Part shown: positions 1 to 11,404 of the stretch, one piece after another
Layout: every line of letters begins with the position of its first letter
Numbering within the stretch: position 1 is the first letter of the stretch
Assembly: GCF_042477335.2 (NCBI RefSeq)
Contig: NC_091255.1
Span: forward strand, 47,346,501 to 47,410,500
DNA length: 64,000 nt
Reading direction: 5' to 3'
Source: Ovis canadensis
Lineage: Eukaryota; Chordata; Mammalia; Artiodactyla; Bovidae
Made by a program: the position numbers and the translations under genes
Notes under the pieces: model-generated
The model's database searches: none
What the model was told of the DNA's origin: nothing
What the model saw: the letters and a program-made list of their open reading frames with translations, nothing else

Positions 1-142
1 CACTATATGAAAGTTCCACTTTTTCTACATCTTCATGGACATGTGGTGTTGTCAGTCTTTTTTTAGCCCTTCTAGTGGATGTAACTGATAGCTCCTTATG
101 GTTTTAATTTGCATTTTCCTGATGGTTGCTGGTGTTGAGCAT
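1..142 (-). mobile_element. L1 LINE fragment, antisense
   Basis: The plus strand reads as the complement of the L1 ORF2 C-terminal/3' region, with text resembling the common 'gatggttgctggtgttgagca' stretch. It resumes at about 568, after a foreign insert. No coding capacity remains. Confidence 0.6.
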
Positions 143-567
143 TGTCACAGGTTGAATTCCCTTGGAAGCAGACTCATTGGGAGATTAGTTAGCAGTAGGT
201 TTTTTCAGGGAGAGCACTTAGGCTCAACCTCTGCGCAAGAAAAAAGACAGAAGCATTATTGGACAAGGGAAGAAATTGAGCTGTTGTACAATGGAGTCTC
301 AGAGGCCTTAGCTGACCTTACCAAGAGCACTGAAAATGCACTCAAAAAAAAATACAAATATTCTGAGTTTAGGCAAGTGGCTGGACTTCTCTGCCCCCCT
401 ATTAATGGCCACTGTGACCCTGGGCAAGTCAGTGCTCTTCAGCATAGGCAGTCACTGAAGTGGATTGATTGAAGGCTGTGTGCTGACAGCCTCTCCAACA
501 GCTGAAGAACAAGCCCTTCATTCCAAAGGAGAATCAGAGCGGCATATCATAGCATTTGCTACAAGCA
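143..567. mobile_element. Unidentified ~425-bp insert inside an L1 fragment
   Basis: The L1 match stops at 'gagcat' and resumes at 'cttttcatg', so these bases interrupt the older L1. The left part carries an open frame of 124 codons (98-472) that begins in L1 sequence, and I do not recognise its product. It may be a fragment of an LTR or other dispersed repeat. No clear target-site duplication is visible. Confidence 0.35.
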
Positions 568-925
568 CTTTTCATGCCTTATTGGCCATTTATATCTCTC
601 TTTTTATGAGGCATCTGTTCAAGTCTTTTGCCCATTTTTTAATTGGGTAGCTCAACTTTTTGCTGTTAATTTACAGCCACTCCATAAATTATCTGGATAT
701 GAATCCTTGGTCATACACACACACACACACACACACAGTGATTCCTATTTTTCCCAGTGATATCATTTTCTTAGTGATATCATTTTGATGAAGTCCAATT
801 TTTCAATTGTTTTCTCTTACGGCTAGTGCTTTTTGTGTCCTGCTGAGAAATGTTTTCCTTCTTTAAATTTGCAAAGATTCTCTTCTGTATTTTTTTCTAG
901 AAGCTATATGGTTCTCGTGCTATTT
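568..925 (-). mobile_element. L1 LINE fragment, antisense, continuation
   Basis: This continues the L1 of 1-142, including text resembling the L1 complement 'aagtcttttgcccatttttt'. It is interrupted by a dinucleotide repeat at 715-737. Confidence 0.55.
715..737. repeat. (AC)n microsatellite
   Basis: About 11 uninterrupted AC units lie within the L1 fragment. Confidence 0.95.
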
Positions 926-1280
926 TAAAAACTAAGGTTTAAAAAAATTTTTTTAATAAGGTTTATTGTAAGGAGGTTTTGATTATAAAAGGATTACTTG
1001 ATCAATGTAGGGAATACAGGAATTTTAGATGAGCATTAATAAAATAGTATCAGTAATTCTAAACAAAATCACTGTTAATAATTAATACACTGACCACCTG
1101 TATTTTTCCCCAGTGATTCACAACACATGCACTTTCACGCACACTTACCATTTGGGGATCATAACCTATTTCACTTACTATATCATTCAAATATTTGTTA
1201 TTAAATATTCTCCATTATGACAATGGCTATAAATATATGTGAACTTATTTAATTAACCTATAAACTAGTTAACTTATTTT
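926..1280. other. AT-rich stretch, nothing recognised
   Basis: No gene, RNA or clear repeat is seen. It ends at the BovB insertion point. Confidence 0.5.
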
Positions 1281-2825
1281 CAGTTCAGTTCAGTTGCTCA
1301 GTTGTGTCCGACTCTTTGCAACCCCATGAACCATAGCACGCCAGGCCTCCCTGTCCATCACCAACTCCTGGAGTTCACCCAAACCCATGTCCATCGAGTC
1401 GGTGATGCCATCCAACCACCTCATTCTCTGCCGTCCCCTTCTCCTCCTGCCCTCAATCTTTCCCAGCATGAGGGTCTTTTCAACTAAGTCAGCTCTTCGC
1501 ATCAGGTGGCCAAAGTACTGGAGTTTCAGCTTCAACATCAGTCCTTCCAATGAACACCCAGGACTGATCTCCTTTAGGATGGATGGATTGGATCTCCTTG
1601 CAGTCCAAGGGACTCTCAAGAGTCTTCTCCAACACCACAGTTCAAAAGCATCAATTCTTCGGCACTCAGCTTTCTTCACAGTCCAACTCTCACATCCATA
1701 CATGACCACAGGAAAAATCATAGCCTTGACTAGACGGACCTTTGTTGGCAAAGTAATGTCTCTGCTTTTGAATATGCTGTCTAAGTTGGTCATAACTTTG
1801 CTTCCAAGGAGTAAGCGTCTTTTAATTTCATGGCTGCAATTACCATCTGCAGTGATTCTGGAGCCCAGAAAAATAAAGTCAGCCACTGTTTCCACTGTTT
1901 CCCCATCTATTTCCCATGAAGTGATGGGACCGGATGCCATGATCTTAGTTTTCTGAATGTTGAGCTTTAAGCCAACTTTTTCACTTTCCTCTTTCACTTT
2001 CATCAAGAGGCTCTTTAGTTCTTCTTCACTTTCTGCCATAATGGTGATGTCATCTGCGTATCTGAGGTTATTGATATTTCTCCCGGCAATCTTGATTCCA
2101 GCTTATACTTCCTCCAGCTCAGCGTTTCTCATGATGTACTCTGCATATAAGTTAAATAAGCAGGGTGACAATATACACCCTTGATGTACTCCTTTTCCTA
2201 TTTGGAACCAGTCTGTTGCTCCATGTCCAGTTCTAACTGTTGCTTCCTGACCTGCATATAGGTTTCTCAAGAGGCAGGTCAGGTGGTTTAGTATTCCCAT
2301 CTCTTTCAGAATTTTCCACAGTTTGTTGTGATCCACACAGTCAAAGGCTTTGGCATAGTCAATAAAGCAGAAATAGATGTTTTTCTGGAACTCTCTTGCT
2401 TTTTCCATGATCCAGCGGATGTTGGCAATTTGATCTCTGGTTCCTCTGCCTTTTCTAACACCAGCTTGAACATCTGGAAGTTCACGGTTCACGTATTGCT
2501 GAAGCCTGGCTTGGAGAATTTTAAGCATTACTTACTAGCATGTGAGATGAGTGAAGTTGTTCAGTAGTTTGAGCATTCTTTGGCATTGCCTTTCTTTGGG
2601 ATTGGAATGAAGACTGACCTTTTCCAGTCCTGTGGCCACTGATAAGTTTTCCAAATGTGCTGGCATATTGAGTGCAGCACTTTCACAGCATCCTTTCAGG
2701 ATTTGAAATAGCTCAACTGGTATTCTATCACCTCCACTAGCTTTGTTTGTAGTGATACCTCCTAAGGCCCACTTGACTTCACATTCCAGGATATCTGGCT
2801 GTAGGTGAGTGATCACACCTTCATG
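1281..2825 (-). mobile_element. BovB (RTE clade) LINE, 5'-truncated, antisense
   Basis: The element's 3' end lies at 1281, with the cagttcagttcagt signature and the BovB tail. Minus-strand reading frames at 1290-2039, 2103-2528 and 2535-2816 encode consecutive pieces of the BovB reverse transcriptase, including the FIDYAKAFDCVDH and VHQGCILSP blocks. The pieces are separated by stops and frameshifts, so the element is dead. The endonuclease half is missing. Full-length BovB is about 3.2 kb. Confidence 0.92.
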
Positions 2826-2920
2826 ATTATCTTATTTTACTAATTTCCTGTTCTTGGATATTTGAACTGTTTCCAATTATGTTTGCTGTTTTAAATACAA
2901 TCCATAAAGAACCAAATGTT

Positions 2921-4530
2921 AAAGTCTTTGACTGTGTGGATCACAACAAACTGCGGAAAATTCTGAAAGAGATGTGAATACCAGACACCTTACCTGCCAT
3001 GAAATTAAAAGACGCTTACTCCTTGGAAGGAAAGTTATGACCAACCTAGATAGTATATTCAAAAGCAGAGACATAACTTTGCCGACTAAGGTCCGTCTAG
3101 TCAAGGCTATGGTTTTTCCTGTGGTCATGTATGGATGTGAGAGTTGGACTGTGAAGAAGGCTGAGCGCCGAAGAATTGATGCATTTGAACTGTGCTGTTG
3201 GAGAAGACTCTTGAGAGTCCCTTGGACTGCAAGGAGATCCAACCAGTCCATTCTGAAGGAGATCAACCCTGGGATTTCTTTGGAAGGAATGATGCTGAGG
3301 CTGAAGCTCCAGTACTTTGGACACCTCATGCGAAGAGTTGACTCATTGGAAAAGACTCTGATGCTGGGAAGGATTGGGGGCAGGAGGAGAAGGGGACGAC
3401 CCAGGATGAGATGGCTGGATGGCATCATGGACTCGATGGACGTGAGTCTGAGTGAACTCCGGGAGATGGTGATGGACACGGAGGCCTGGCGTGCTGCGAT
3501 TCATGCGGTCGCAAAGAGTCAGACACGACTGAGCGACTGAACTGAACTGAATTACCTGCCTCCTGAGAAATCTGTATGCAGGTCAAGAAGCAACAGTTAG
3601 AATGGGACATGGAACAATGGACTGGTTCAAAATTGGGAAGAGTATACAAGGCTCTATATTGTCACCCTGATTATTTAATTTATATGCAGAGTACATCATG
3701 CGAAATGCTGGGCTGGATGAAGCACAAGCTGGAATCGAGATTGCTGGGAGAAATATCAATAACTTCAGATATGCAGATGACACTACACTAACGTCAGAAA
3801 GCGAAGAGGAACTGAAGCGCCTCCTGATGAAAGTGAAAGAGGAGAGTGAAAAAGCTGGCTTAAAACTCAACATTCAGAAAACTAAGATCTTGGCATCTGG
3901 TCACATGACTTCATGACAAATAGATAGGGAAACAGTGGAAACAGTGACAGACTTTATTTTCTTGGGCTCCAAAATCACTGCAGATGGCAACTGCAGCCAC
4001 GAAATAAAAAGACGCCTGCTCCTTGGAAGAAAAGCTATGACAAACCTAGACAAAATATTAAAAAGCAGAATCATTACTTTGCCAACAAAGTCCATCTAGT
4101 CAAAGCTATGGTTTTTCCATAGTTACATATGGATGTGAGTGTTGGACCATAAGGAAGGCTGAGCACTGAAGAAGTAATGGTTTTGAACTGTGGTGTTGGA
4201 GAAGCCTCTTGAGAGTCCCTTGGACTGCAAGGAGATCAAACCAGTCAAGCCTAAAGGAAATCAACCCTGAATATTCATTGGAAGGATTGATGCTGAAGCT
4301 GAAGCTCCAATATTTTGGCCACCTGATGAGAAGAATTGACTCAGGAAAAGATCCTTATGTTGGGAAAGATAGAAGGCAGGAGGAGAAGGGGATGAGATGG
4401 TTGTATGGCATCACTGACTCAACGGACATGAGTTTGAGCTAGCTCCAGGAGATTTAAAGGACAGGGATGCCTGGCGTGCTGCAGTCCATGGGGTTGCAAA
4501 GAGCTGGACACGATTGAGCAACTGAACAAC
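2921..4530 (+). mobile_element. BovB LINE, sense, interrupted by a second BovB
   Basis: The host copy occupies 2921-2998 and resumes at 3552-4530. The resumed part encodes the RT active-site block FRYADD within 3698-3916, then frameshifted C-terminal sequence. The element ends in a 'gagcaactgaacaac' tail. A younger BovB 3' fragment splits it at 2999-3551. Confidence 0.9.
2999..3551 (+). mobile_element. Nested BovB 3' fragment
   Basis: This 553-bp 5'-truncated BovB has an open frame over 2974-3540 and the terminal 'gactgaactgaactga'. It is flanked by a 9-bp target-site duplication, TTACCTGCC, at 2990-2998 and 3552-3560. The host BovB sequence is continuous once it is removed. Confidence 0.9.
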
Positions 4531-4652
4531 AGTATAAAACCAAGCAGATGGGTAGCCCAAGCTAAGATTTTAAAGAAACATCATTCCAGCATTTAAAAAT
4601 AAAATAATCAAAGAAAAAGGGGAGGAAAATAAGAATAAAGAAAACAAAAAGT

Positions 4653-4918
4653 AATTTTTTTTTTTTTTTTGGCTGCCCTGGGTCTCCCTTGCTGCACATG
4701 GGCTTTCTCTAGTTGCAATAGGTGGGGGTTACGCTTCGTTGCAGTGCACAGGTTTCTCATTGTCTCGGCTTCTCTTATTGGCACAGGCTCTGCAGTTGTG
4801 ACACACAGGCCTAGTTGTTTTGTGGCATAGGGAATCCTCCTGGACCAGAGATCGAACCCCCTGTATCACCCACCTTGGCAGGTGGATTCTTATCCACCGT
4901 CCCACCAGGGAAGTCCAA
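4653..4918 (-). mobile_element. CHR-type tRNA-Glu-derived SINE, antisense
   Basis: It starts with a poly(T) tract, the complement of the A-tail. It runs through the usual 'ggctgccctgggtctcc' body and ends with the inverted tRNA-like head 'ccaccagggaagtcc'. Confidence 0.85.
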
Positions 4919-5280
4919 GAGAAGTAAATCTTTACTCTCAAGATCAAACCAAAGGAAGATTTCACTGAAGTCCTCTCTTCTCGTCTTCCTCTTTCTCTTA
5001 ATACTTCACTCAGAGGACAGTTGTTTGAAACTTTCTCCCAACTAACTCCTCTTTTCCTGGTTCTTCCATTCCCTTCCTTCTTTTCCCCATGTCTGTTTGT
5101 CCCTTGACACCATTCTGACTAAATTCTTCTCATTTTTCCTATAAATATCTGCCTTTTTCAATGTAAATTAAGTTGAAGCTCTACTGCATTTTCTCTAGGA
5201 CCCAACCCTCATTTTAACAGTCTGGTAGAAAAACACTCTTTTTGCCTCTGTGAGAAATAAAGGTTGTGAAAATTCATACT
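4919..5280. other. No recognised feature
   Basis: Pyrimidine-rich, single-copy-looking DNA without a gene. Confidence 0.4.
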
Positions 5281-5660
5281 GGTGATATTTTTTCTGTCAT
5301 ATAAAGAAACTATGTGAACAAACTCATAGATATACAGATATATTTTTCCTCCTACATGTTATTGTTTCCTTAGGCTCAATATCTAGAAGTGAAACCCTGA
5401 ATCAAAGAGCATCATCAACACTTTTAAGGCTCTTAATACATGTTGTCAAACTCCCCTCCAGAAATGTACCAACTTACATTCTTTTTAGCAAAACATGAGA
5501 ATATCTGCTTCCATACCCTCCAGCATCTGGCTGTAAAGTTTGTTTTCTTTTAATCTTTGTCAGTTCAGTAGCTGAAAGCACTATCCCATTGTTCTTTATT
5601 TGCATTTCTTTGATTCCTCGTTAGGAAGAACTTTCTTCTTTTAAAGCTGGCTACTTTAAT
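5281..5660 (-). mobile_element. Old L1M-like LINE fragment
   Basis: The text around 5420-5530 resembles the antisense 3' region of ancient L1M elements ('ctcccctccagaaatgtacc'). Confidence 0.45.
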
Positions 5661-5792
5661 TGCTTTGGTGAATTGCTATGCACTTCTTTCTTTCACTTAT
5701 CCCTCCAAGTACCACATGAAGCACATGGTATTCTCATTTTGGAAAACTGAGAAATGCATTGATTAACTGACTTGCCTGGGATTGCAGTGGGT

Positions 5793-6099
5793 AGTTACTG
5801 GCAGACCCAGGCCAACCTGACACAGAAGAGACACTCTTTCCACCTCAACACTCAGTCTCAATGCGGGAGATCTGGGTTCAATCCCAGGGTCAGGAAGATC
5901 CCCTGGAGAAGGAAATGGCAACCCACTCCAGTACTCTTGCCTGGAAAATTCCATGGATGGAGGAGCCTGGCAGGCTATAGTCCATGGGGTCCCAAAGAGC
6001 TGGACATGACAGAGAGACTTCACTTTCACTTTCAGTTACTGGCAGACCCAGGCCAACCTGACACAGAAGAGGCACTCTTTCCACCTCAACACTCAGTCT
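5793..6099. repeat. 66-bp direct repeats flanking a SINE
   Basis: 5793-5858 and 6034-6099 are identical except for one A/G difference, and they enclose a Bov-tA fragment. A normal target-site duplication is 7-20 bp, so this one is far too long. Confidence 0.9.
5859..6033 (+). mobile_element. Bov-tA SINE, 5'-truncated
   Basis: It begins near the B-box ('gggttcaatcccagg'), so the tRNA-like head is missing. It continues through the Bov-A body to the 'cttcactttcactttc' end. Confidence 0.88.
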
Positions 6100-6397
6100 T
6101 CCTGTGATCTCTTTCCAGAAACTCCAGGGTTTATGTAATTTAACCCAAAGAATGCCTGGGACAAGACAAGTCTAGAGCCTGAGCTCCCATTTAGTTCTTC
6201 CATAATAGATGGTGCATAACTTGGTCCATGCAAGAGCAGATGTGCTTCCATCACCTGTTTCATTTAAATATTGAGAGCTGTACATAGCAGCAGTATTCAC
6301 AATAGCCAAGACATGGAAGCAACCTAAATGTTCATCGACAGGTGAATGGATAAAGAAGAGGTGGTGCATATATACAATGGAATACGACTCAGCCATG

Positions 6398-6598
6398 TGC
6401 TGTGCTCAGTCACTCTGTCCTGTCCAACTCTCTGTGGCCCCATGGACTGTAACCCATTGGGCTCCTCTGTACATGACGTTTTCCAGGCAAGAATTCGGAG
6501 TGGGTTGATATTTCCTATTCCAGGGGATCTTGCCCACCCAAGGATTGAACCCATGTCTCCCGCATTGGCAGGCAGATTCTTTACCACTAGCGCCACCT
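6398..6598 (-). mobile_element. Bov-tA SINE, antisense
   Basis: The body is inverted ('ccccatggactgtaaccc') and ends with the inverted tRNA-like head 'ctttaccactagcgccacc'. Confidence 0.85.
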
Positions 6599-6621
6599 GT
6601 GTATTCTTTGCTTTGTGGGAA

Positions 6622-7070
6622 ACCGTCCCTATAGTCAAAGCTATGGTTTTTTCAGTAGTCACGTATGGATGTGTGAGTTGAACCATAAAGAAAGCTGAGC
6701 ACTGAAAAACTTATGCTTTTGAACTGTGGTGTTGGAGAAGACTCTTGAGAGTTGAACGACAAAGAGATCAAACCAGTCAATCTTAAAGGAACTCAACCCT
6801 GAATATACATTGGAAGGACTGATGCTGAGACTGAAGCTCCAATACTTTGGCCACCTGATGAGCTGACTCATTGGAAAAGACCCTGATGCTGGGAAAGACT
6901 GAAGGGAAGAGCAGAAGAGGGTGACGGAGGATGAGATGGTTAAATAGCATCACTGACTCAATGGACATGAATGTGAGCAAACTCCGGGAGATGATGAAAG
7001 ACTGGGAAGCTTAGTGTGCTGCACTTCATGGGGTTGCAAAGAGTCGGACATGACTTAGTGCCTGAACAAC
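6622..7070 (+). mobile_element. BovB LINE 3' fragment, sense
   Basis: The sequence from 'atagtcaaagctatgg' to 'gtgcctgaacaacaag' matches the BovB C-terminal RT region and tail. It has many stops. Confidence 0.88.
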
Positions 7071-7560
7071 AAGCACTACCTGGGAGCCATAAAAATAACA
7101 AAATAAAGCCAGCTACACAACAGGGATGGACCTAGAAACTGACTGCCATACTGAGTGAAGGAAGTCAGACAGAGAAGGAGAAACACCATATGACATTCCT
7201 TTTATGTGGAATCTGAAGAGAAACGATACAAATGAAGCTATTTATAAAACAGAAATAGATTCACAGACTTGGAGAAGGACCTTATGGTTGTCATGAGGGA
7301 AGGATGGGGGGAAGGGAGAGTTAGGGAGTTTGGCATCATCACGCACACACGCACATATTTATAATGGATAACCAACAAGGCCCTACTGTGTAAAACACAG
7401 AACTCTGTCAATCCCACGTGGCAGCCTGGATGGGAGGAGAGTTTGGGGTAGGATGGATACATGTAAACATACGGCTGAGTCCCTTTGCTATCCACCTGGA
7501 GCTATCACAACATTGTTAGTTGGCTATACTCCAATATAAGATAAAAAGTTAAAAAAAAAA

Positions 7561-8870
7561 TACTTCCTTCCTTTCGGACCTGCTTTTCTGTCCTTCTCTC
7601 TGTCCTGTCTCCCTGATATGTTGCATTATTTTCCAAAGGATCTCTGACTGTGTCTCTCTGCCTGTTTCACTCTCTGTTCCCTGCCCAGATGTGGGTATTC
7701 CCCCCACCCAGTTTTGTTTCCATGGTCACACCCTCTGTGTTTCTACTTTTACCCTCTATCTTTCTCTAGACTCTCTACCATCCTCTTTGCATCTGTTCTT
7801 TATGTTCACCTCTGTAGAAGCTACAAGATAGTCATAAAGTCTGCAAACATAGAGAATACTTTATATTTTTACACAATGAACCCCCTTGATTACTTCCTCT
7901 GGGATATGTATGTTTATTCAGTGAAAAAAAATCAGAGATAAATTATATGAGATAAGGCATCCTAGACTCATTTGCAAGGAATGGTAGGAACAGCATTAGC
8001 ACTGTATGCACTGCAGGCTGGCTCGCGGCATTGAACAAGGCATCTTTAGTGAGGAACATATCGTGTAATATTACTGAACATAGGATGTTTTGTACTGTAA
8101 TATTCATTAAACTTTTATTAAGTATATTCACCCATGTTTCCAAATTTTATGACCATTTGTGGTCCATTGGTGGATTTTTTTTCTTGCCTTTCCTTTCTCT
8201 TTGCATTATCTATATTTCTTCATAAACATGCTCTTCATTAGAACTAGCCCCTGCTTTAATGCCTTAGCTTTGGAATAGAACAAAATCCTTAAGTGGAAGT
8301 CTATTGAGAACCAGAAGCTGTAGAACAGTCGAGTTCTATTTTGGCCCTTTTATGTTTCTATCAATGGCCAGAATTTCTGTCCCAATTAAGAAGAGGAAAT
8401 TACTCAAAAGAGGCCCCTTAGCAACACTCAGCACCCATTTAATAAAACAGCATATCAACCATGGCCTTTTTATTTTACTGAAACAATCTGAGAAATTATT
8501 AAAAACAGTAAAATATATCCCTATTGAGTACTATTTCCTGAGGCCTTTAAATGTTTACCTATTATTCCGTTCTTTCCTTTTTTGCAATATCATTGAGACA
8601 AAAACGTATTATTCCCAAAGCACAAGTGAGAAGTGGTGTACAGATAGGTTGTGAATTTCCAAGGCTCACAAAGATCTGAAGCCAGAAACTGGGTCTCTCT
8701 GCTGACTGAATCCCTTGGCCAGGCTTTTTTATCCTACAAGAGGCTGTCTAGTTAGTGTAGAAGACGTGGCTTGCTTATTCATTTGCTCATAGAAAAATGA
8801 ATCTCTTTTTTCATTCCTCCCTTCCTCCTACCGAGAAAGAAGTAAGGAAAGAAAAAAAAAAAAGAAAGAG
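7561..8870. other. No recognised gene or repeat
   Basis: AT-rich DNA. Short open frames are present (for example 8304-8654) but have no recognisable product, splice context or homology. Confidence 0.45.
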
Positions 8871-8871
8871 G

Positions 8872-9119
8872 GAACTCCCTGGTAGTCCAGTGGTTAGGAC
8901 TCCATGCTTTCACTACCAAGAGCATGGGTTTGATTCCTGCTTAGGGACCTAAGATCCCACAAGCAAAAAAAAAAGAAAGAAAAGAAGAAAGAGGGGTTGC
9001 CTGGTGGTCCAATGGTTAGGACTCTTGGATCCCACAAGTTGTGTGGTGGTTGGGGTGGGGGAGAGAAAGAAAGAAACAAGGGAGGAATGGAAGGAGGGAG
9101 GGAGGAAGAAAAGAAAGGA
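8872..9119 (+). mobile_element. Two adjacent CHR-type SINEs with purine-rich tails
   Basis: 8872-8990 has the head 'ggaactccctggtagtccag' and an A/G-rich tail. 8993-9050 is a second, internally deleted copy ('ggttgcctggtggtccaatg'). It is followed by a polypurine tract to 9119. Confidence 0.8.
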
Positions 9120-10149
9120 TCCACAGCAGCCTGTCAACAACTGGAATGGCTCAGATGATAGCCAGTCACCCAGAGGCAGGGAAAGGGTTGTGGTCACTGG
9201 TGATTTCAGTGATTTTTCCCACCACCAGCTGTCATCACAATTTCCAGAAAAGCTGCCAAGAAAAAGTAGGAATTAGCATTTCACAGATGCCCCTGCCCCC
9301 ACTATTATGGATCTTGGAACTTCTCCTGATTGCTCTTTGCCCTCATACCTTCCTACCCACAGATAAACAGGCAAGGTATTTGACCTCACCTGCGTTTGAA
9401 GAACTACAGTACTTGGAAAGGTGCCTCTCTTCTGCCAGAAATCCTTTCTGAAGCTGAGTTATGGTTTCTAACTTTCCCTAATCTGGATTGTTTCCTTACA
9501 ATTAGAACACCAGGGATACGCACTTTATCCGTACTTTCCCTTTTCCCTTTCTCCTCTTGCCCTCCCCCACTCCAAACAATGCACTCAAGGTTCTAACTAT
9601 TGAGATACCATGTTGCAGGTAACTGGTAATTGAAGTGCTTATCTTCACTTCTAGAGTATGTGACTTACTCATGTTGTACCCTTACACTGCATAGGGTCTG
9701 GCCCATTCCTGGGACTCAAACGAATGTTAATTGAATAGAAGAACTTGCCTAAGTTGGCCTCAGGCACTCCTGAATTTCAGTGTGCTGTGTTCCAGGGAAA
9801 ATTAGACTGACTAAGCCAACTGCTCCCTTCCTGTCTGGGAAGAACCACCCAGAGAACAGAACAGGGAGGCCGCACCTCTGCAAAGGGAGAGAGAGGGCTT
9901 GACTGTTGTCGCCTTTGCCTGTGATCCCACCCCATACTTGTTCCTCTGTCACAGGCTAAATAAGGCAGTTCTGAAACTCATTTTTTCCAGACACGTTTGA
10001 GGCCAGAGCTACTAATAGAACCTGCTGTGGGCTAGATAGGGATCAGGGTAGAGACCAGAGTCTGATTTATACCATAGGAAGCCCTAAGAGAGGTTAGAAT
10101 TTGATAAGAACCTAAGTAGACTAATCTCTCAGGAGAGGTATCTGTCTGT
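9120..10149. other. No recognised feature
   Basis: Mixed-composition DNA without convincing exons. Confidence 0.4.
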
Positions 10150-10345
10150 AGGGTTTTAGAGTGCGATCTCTAGAGACATGCTATCTAGGTTCAAATAGTA
10201 TTTGTGCAATTCTTAAACTGTGTAACCTTGGACAAGCTACTTAACCTCTTTATACCTCAATTTCCTTACATGAAGTAGGGATAACAGCAGTACCTGCGGC
10301 ACAAGCTTGATTAAATCAGTGAATACATGAACATGCTCAATATTG
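10150..10345 (+). mobile_element. MIR SINE, sense
   Basis: It contains the MIR core near 10220-10280 ('gtgtaaccttggacaagcta', then cctcaatttcc and 'gggataacagcagtacc'). Confidence 0.8.
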
Positions 10346-10639
10346 TTATTACTAAGAACGATGCCTTTGAATGGAAGCAGGTTACTACGCTGAGGTTTGT
10401 ATGTGTAAATGCAGGGCTGGGGCAGAGTTAATCATCAGGGTCTGGAGACAGTGGAATGACTTTGTACAAATGAGTGAGAAGAATTTGGAGTTCAGGGTGG
10501 GGGAGCAATCAGATGGACGAGGAAGGAGGAGAAATGAGGGAGAAGGGACAAATTAAAAGCCATTTCAAATTTCCATCAGTGTAACAGCAAGATGTCTTTT
10601 AAGAACAAGATCAAAATCGTTTATGTTGCTGAGCTCTAA
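10346..10639. other. No recognised feature
   Basis: A purine-rich stretch lies between MIR and L1M sequence. Confidence 0.4.
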
Positions 10640-10925
10640 ACTACCACTGAAGTAAAATGGTACAACTCCTTGGAGAGTAACTTGGCACTATCAAAATTAA
10701 AAGCTACACATCTTTTAATCCTTCCATTCTGTTTCCCGGTATTTATCCTACCTCGGTACTTGTAAACAGACTCATGGTCTCTTCGTAACGCCAAAATTTG
10801 GGGAACCACCTAAGCATCCATCAGTATTGTCTATCTATGCAATAGAATACTATGTAGCCATTAAAAAGATTGAGGCAAAGTTATACATATCATTTATGGA
10901 ATAATAGCCAAGCTAAATAAAAAAA
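10640..10925 (+). mobile_element. Old L1M-like 3' end, sense
   Basis: Contains 'atagaatactatgtagcc' and a terminal A-rich tract. Confidence 0.6.
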
Positions 10926-11404
10926 GAGCTCTATCACAGGCAGATAGAGAGCACCAAGAGCCAACTGGAGGAGCAATGATGAAGTCCAAGCTGGAGTCTA
11001 TTTCCTCAAACACAGAGACATCATGTATGGAGCGGGTGGTGGGGGTAATGAGAGTTGGGGACCACAAAAGTCTCTGCAGTTTCACAGAGGGAAGAGTAGC
11101 ATGACAACAGGTGGGGAATTAGCAAATGGAGAAGTCACTGATGGTACCTTTAAAAGCTGCTGGTGTTTGCAAGGCCCAAACAGATCTGTACTTGTGTGGT
11201 GCCTGAGTGGTTCTGGTTTGCTTAATGGACTAGGAACAGATCAGAGCAAGGCAGTAAAGGAGCAGGTAGATAGGGCTAAGAAAATGAGCCTGAAGCAATA
11301 TGGGTGGATAATCACAGCTATATAGATTTTTAATTAGCTTATCAACTGAGCTCAAAGGATACTGATTAAAAATTTTGATATCAATCAAGAGAGGGACTTC
11401 ACTG
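10926..11404. other. No recognised feature
   Basis: An open frame at 11023-11325 has no recognisable product. Confidence 0.4.

Larger units (their letters stand above)
6285..7560 (+). mobile_element. L1 3' end, sense, carrying nested SINE and BovB
   Basis: 6285-6397 is L1 ORF2 C-terminal sequence ('cacaatagccaagacatgg'). L1 resumes at about 7077 and runs to a poly(A) tract at 7550-7560. The gap holds a Bov-tA and a BovB fragment, and a short 'agccat' repeat borders the insert. Confidence 0.8.

Noticed and set aside
1387-1956. 189-codon plus-strand frame, and the similar minus-strand frame 2919-3479
   Set aside because: Antisense shadow of the BovB RT frame. The same text recurs opposite every BovB copy here.
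1290-2039. 249-codon frame that looks like a gene
   Set aside because: It is the C-terminal part of a dead BovB reverse transcriptase, not a host gene.
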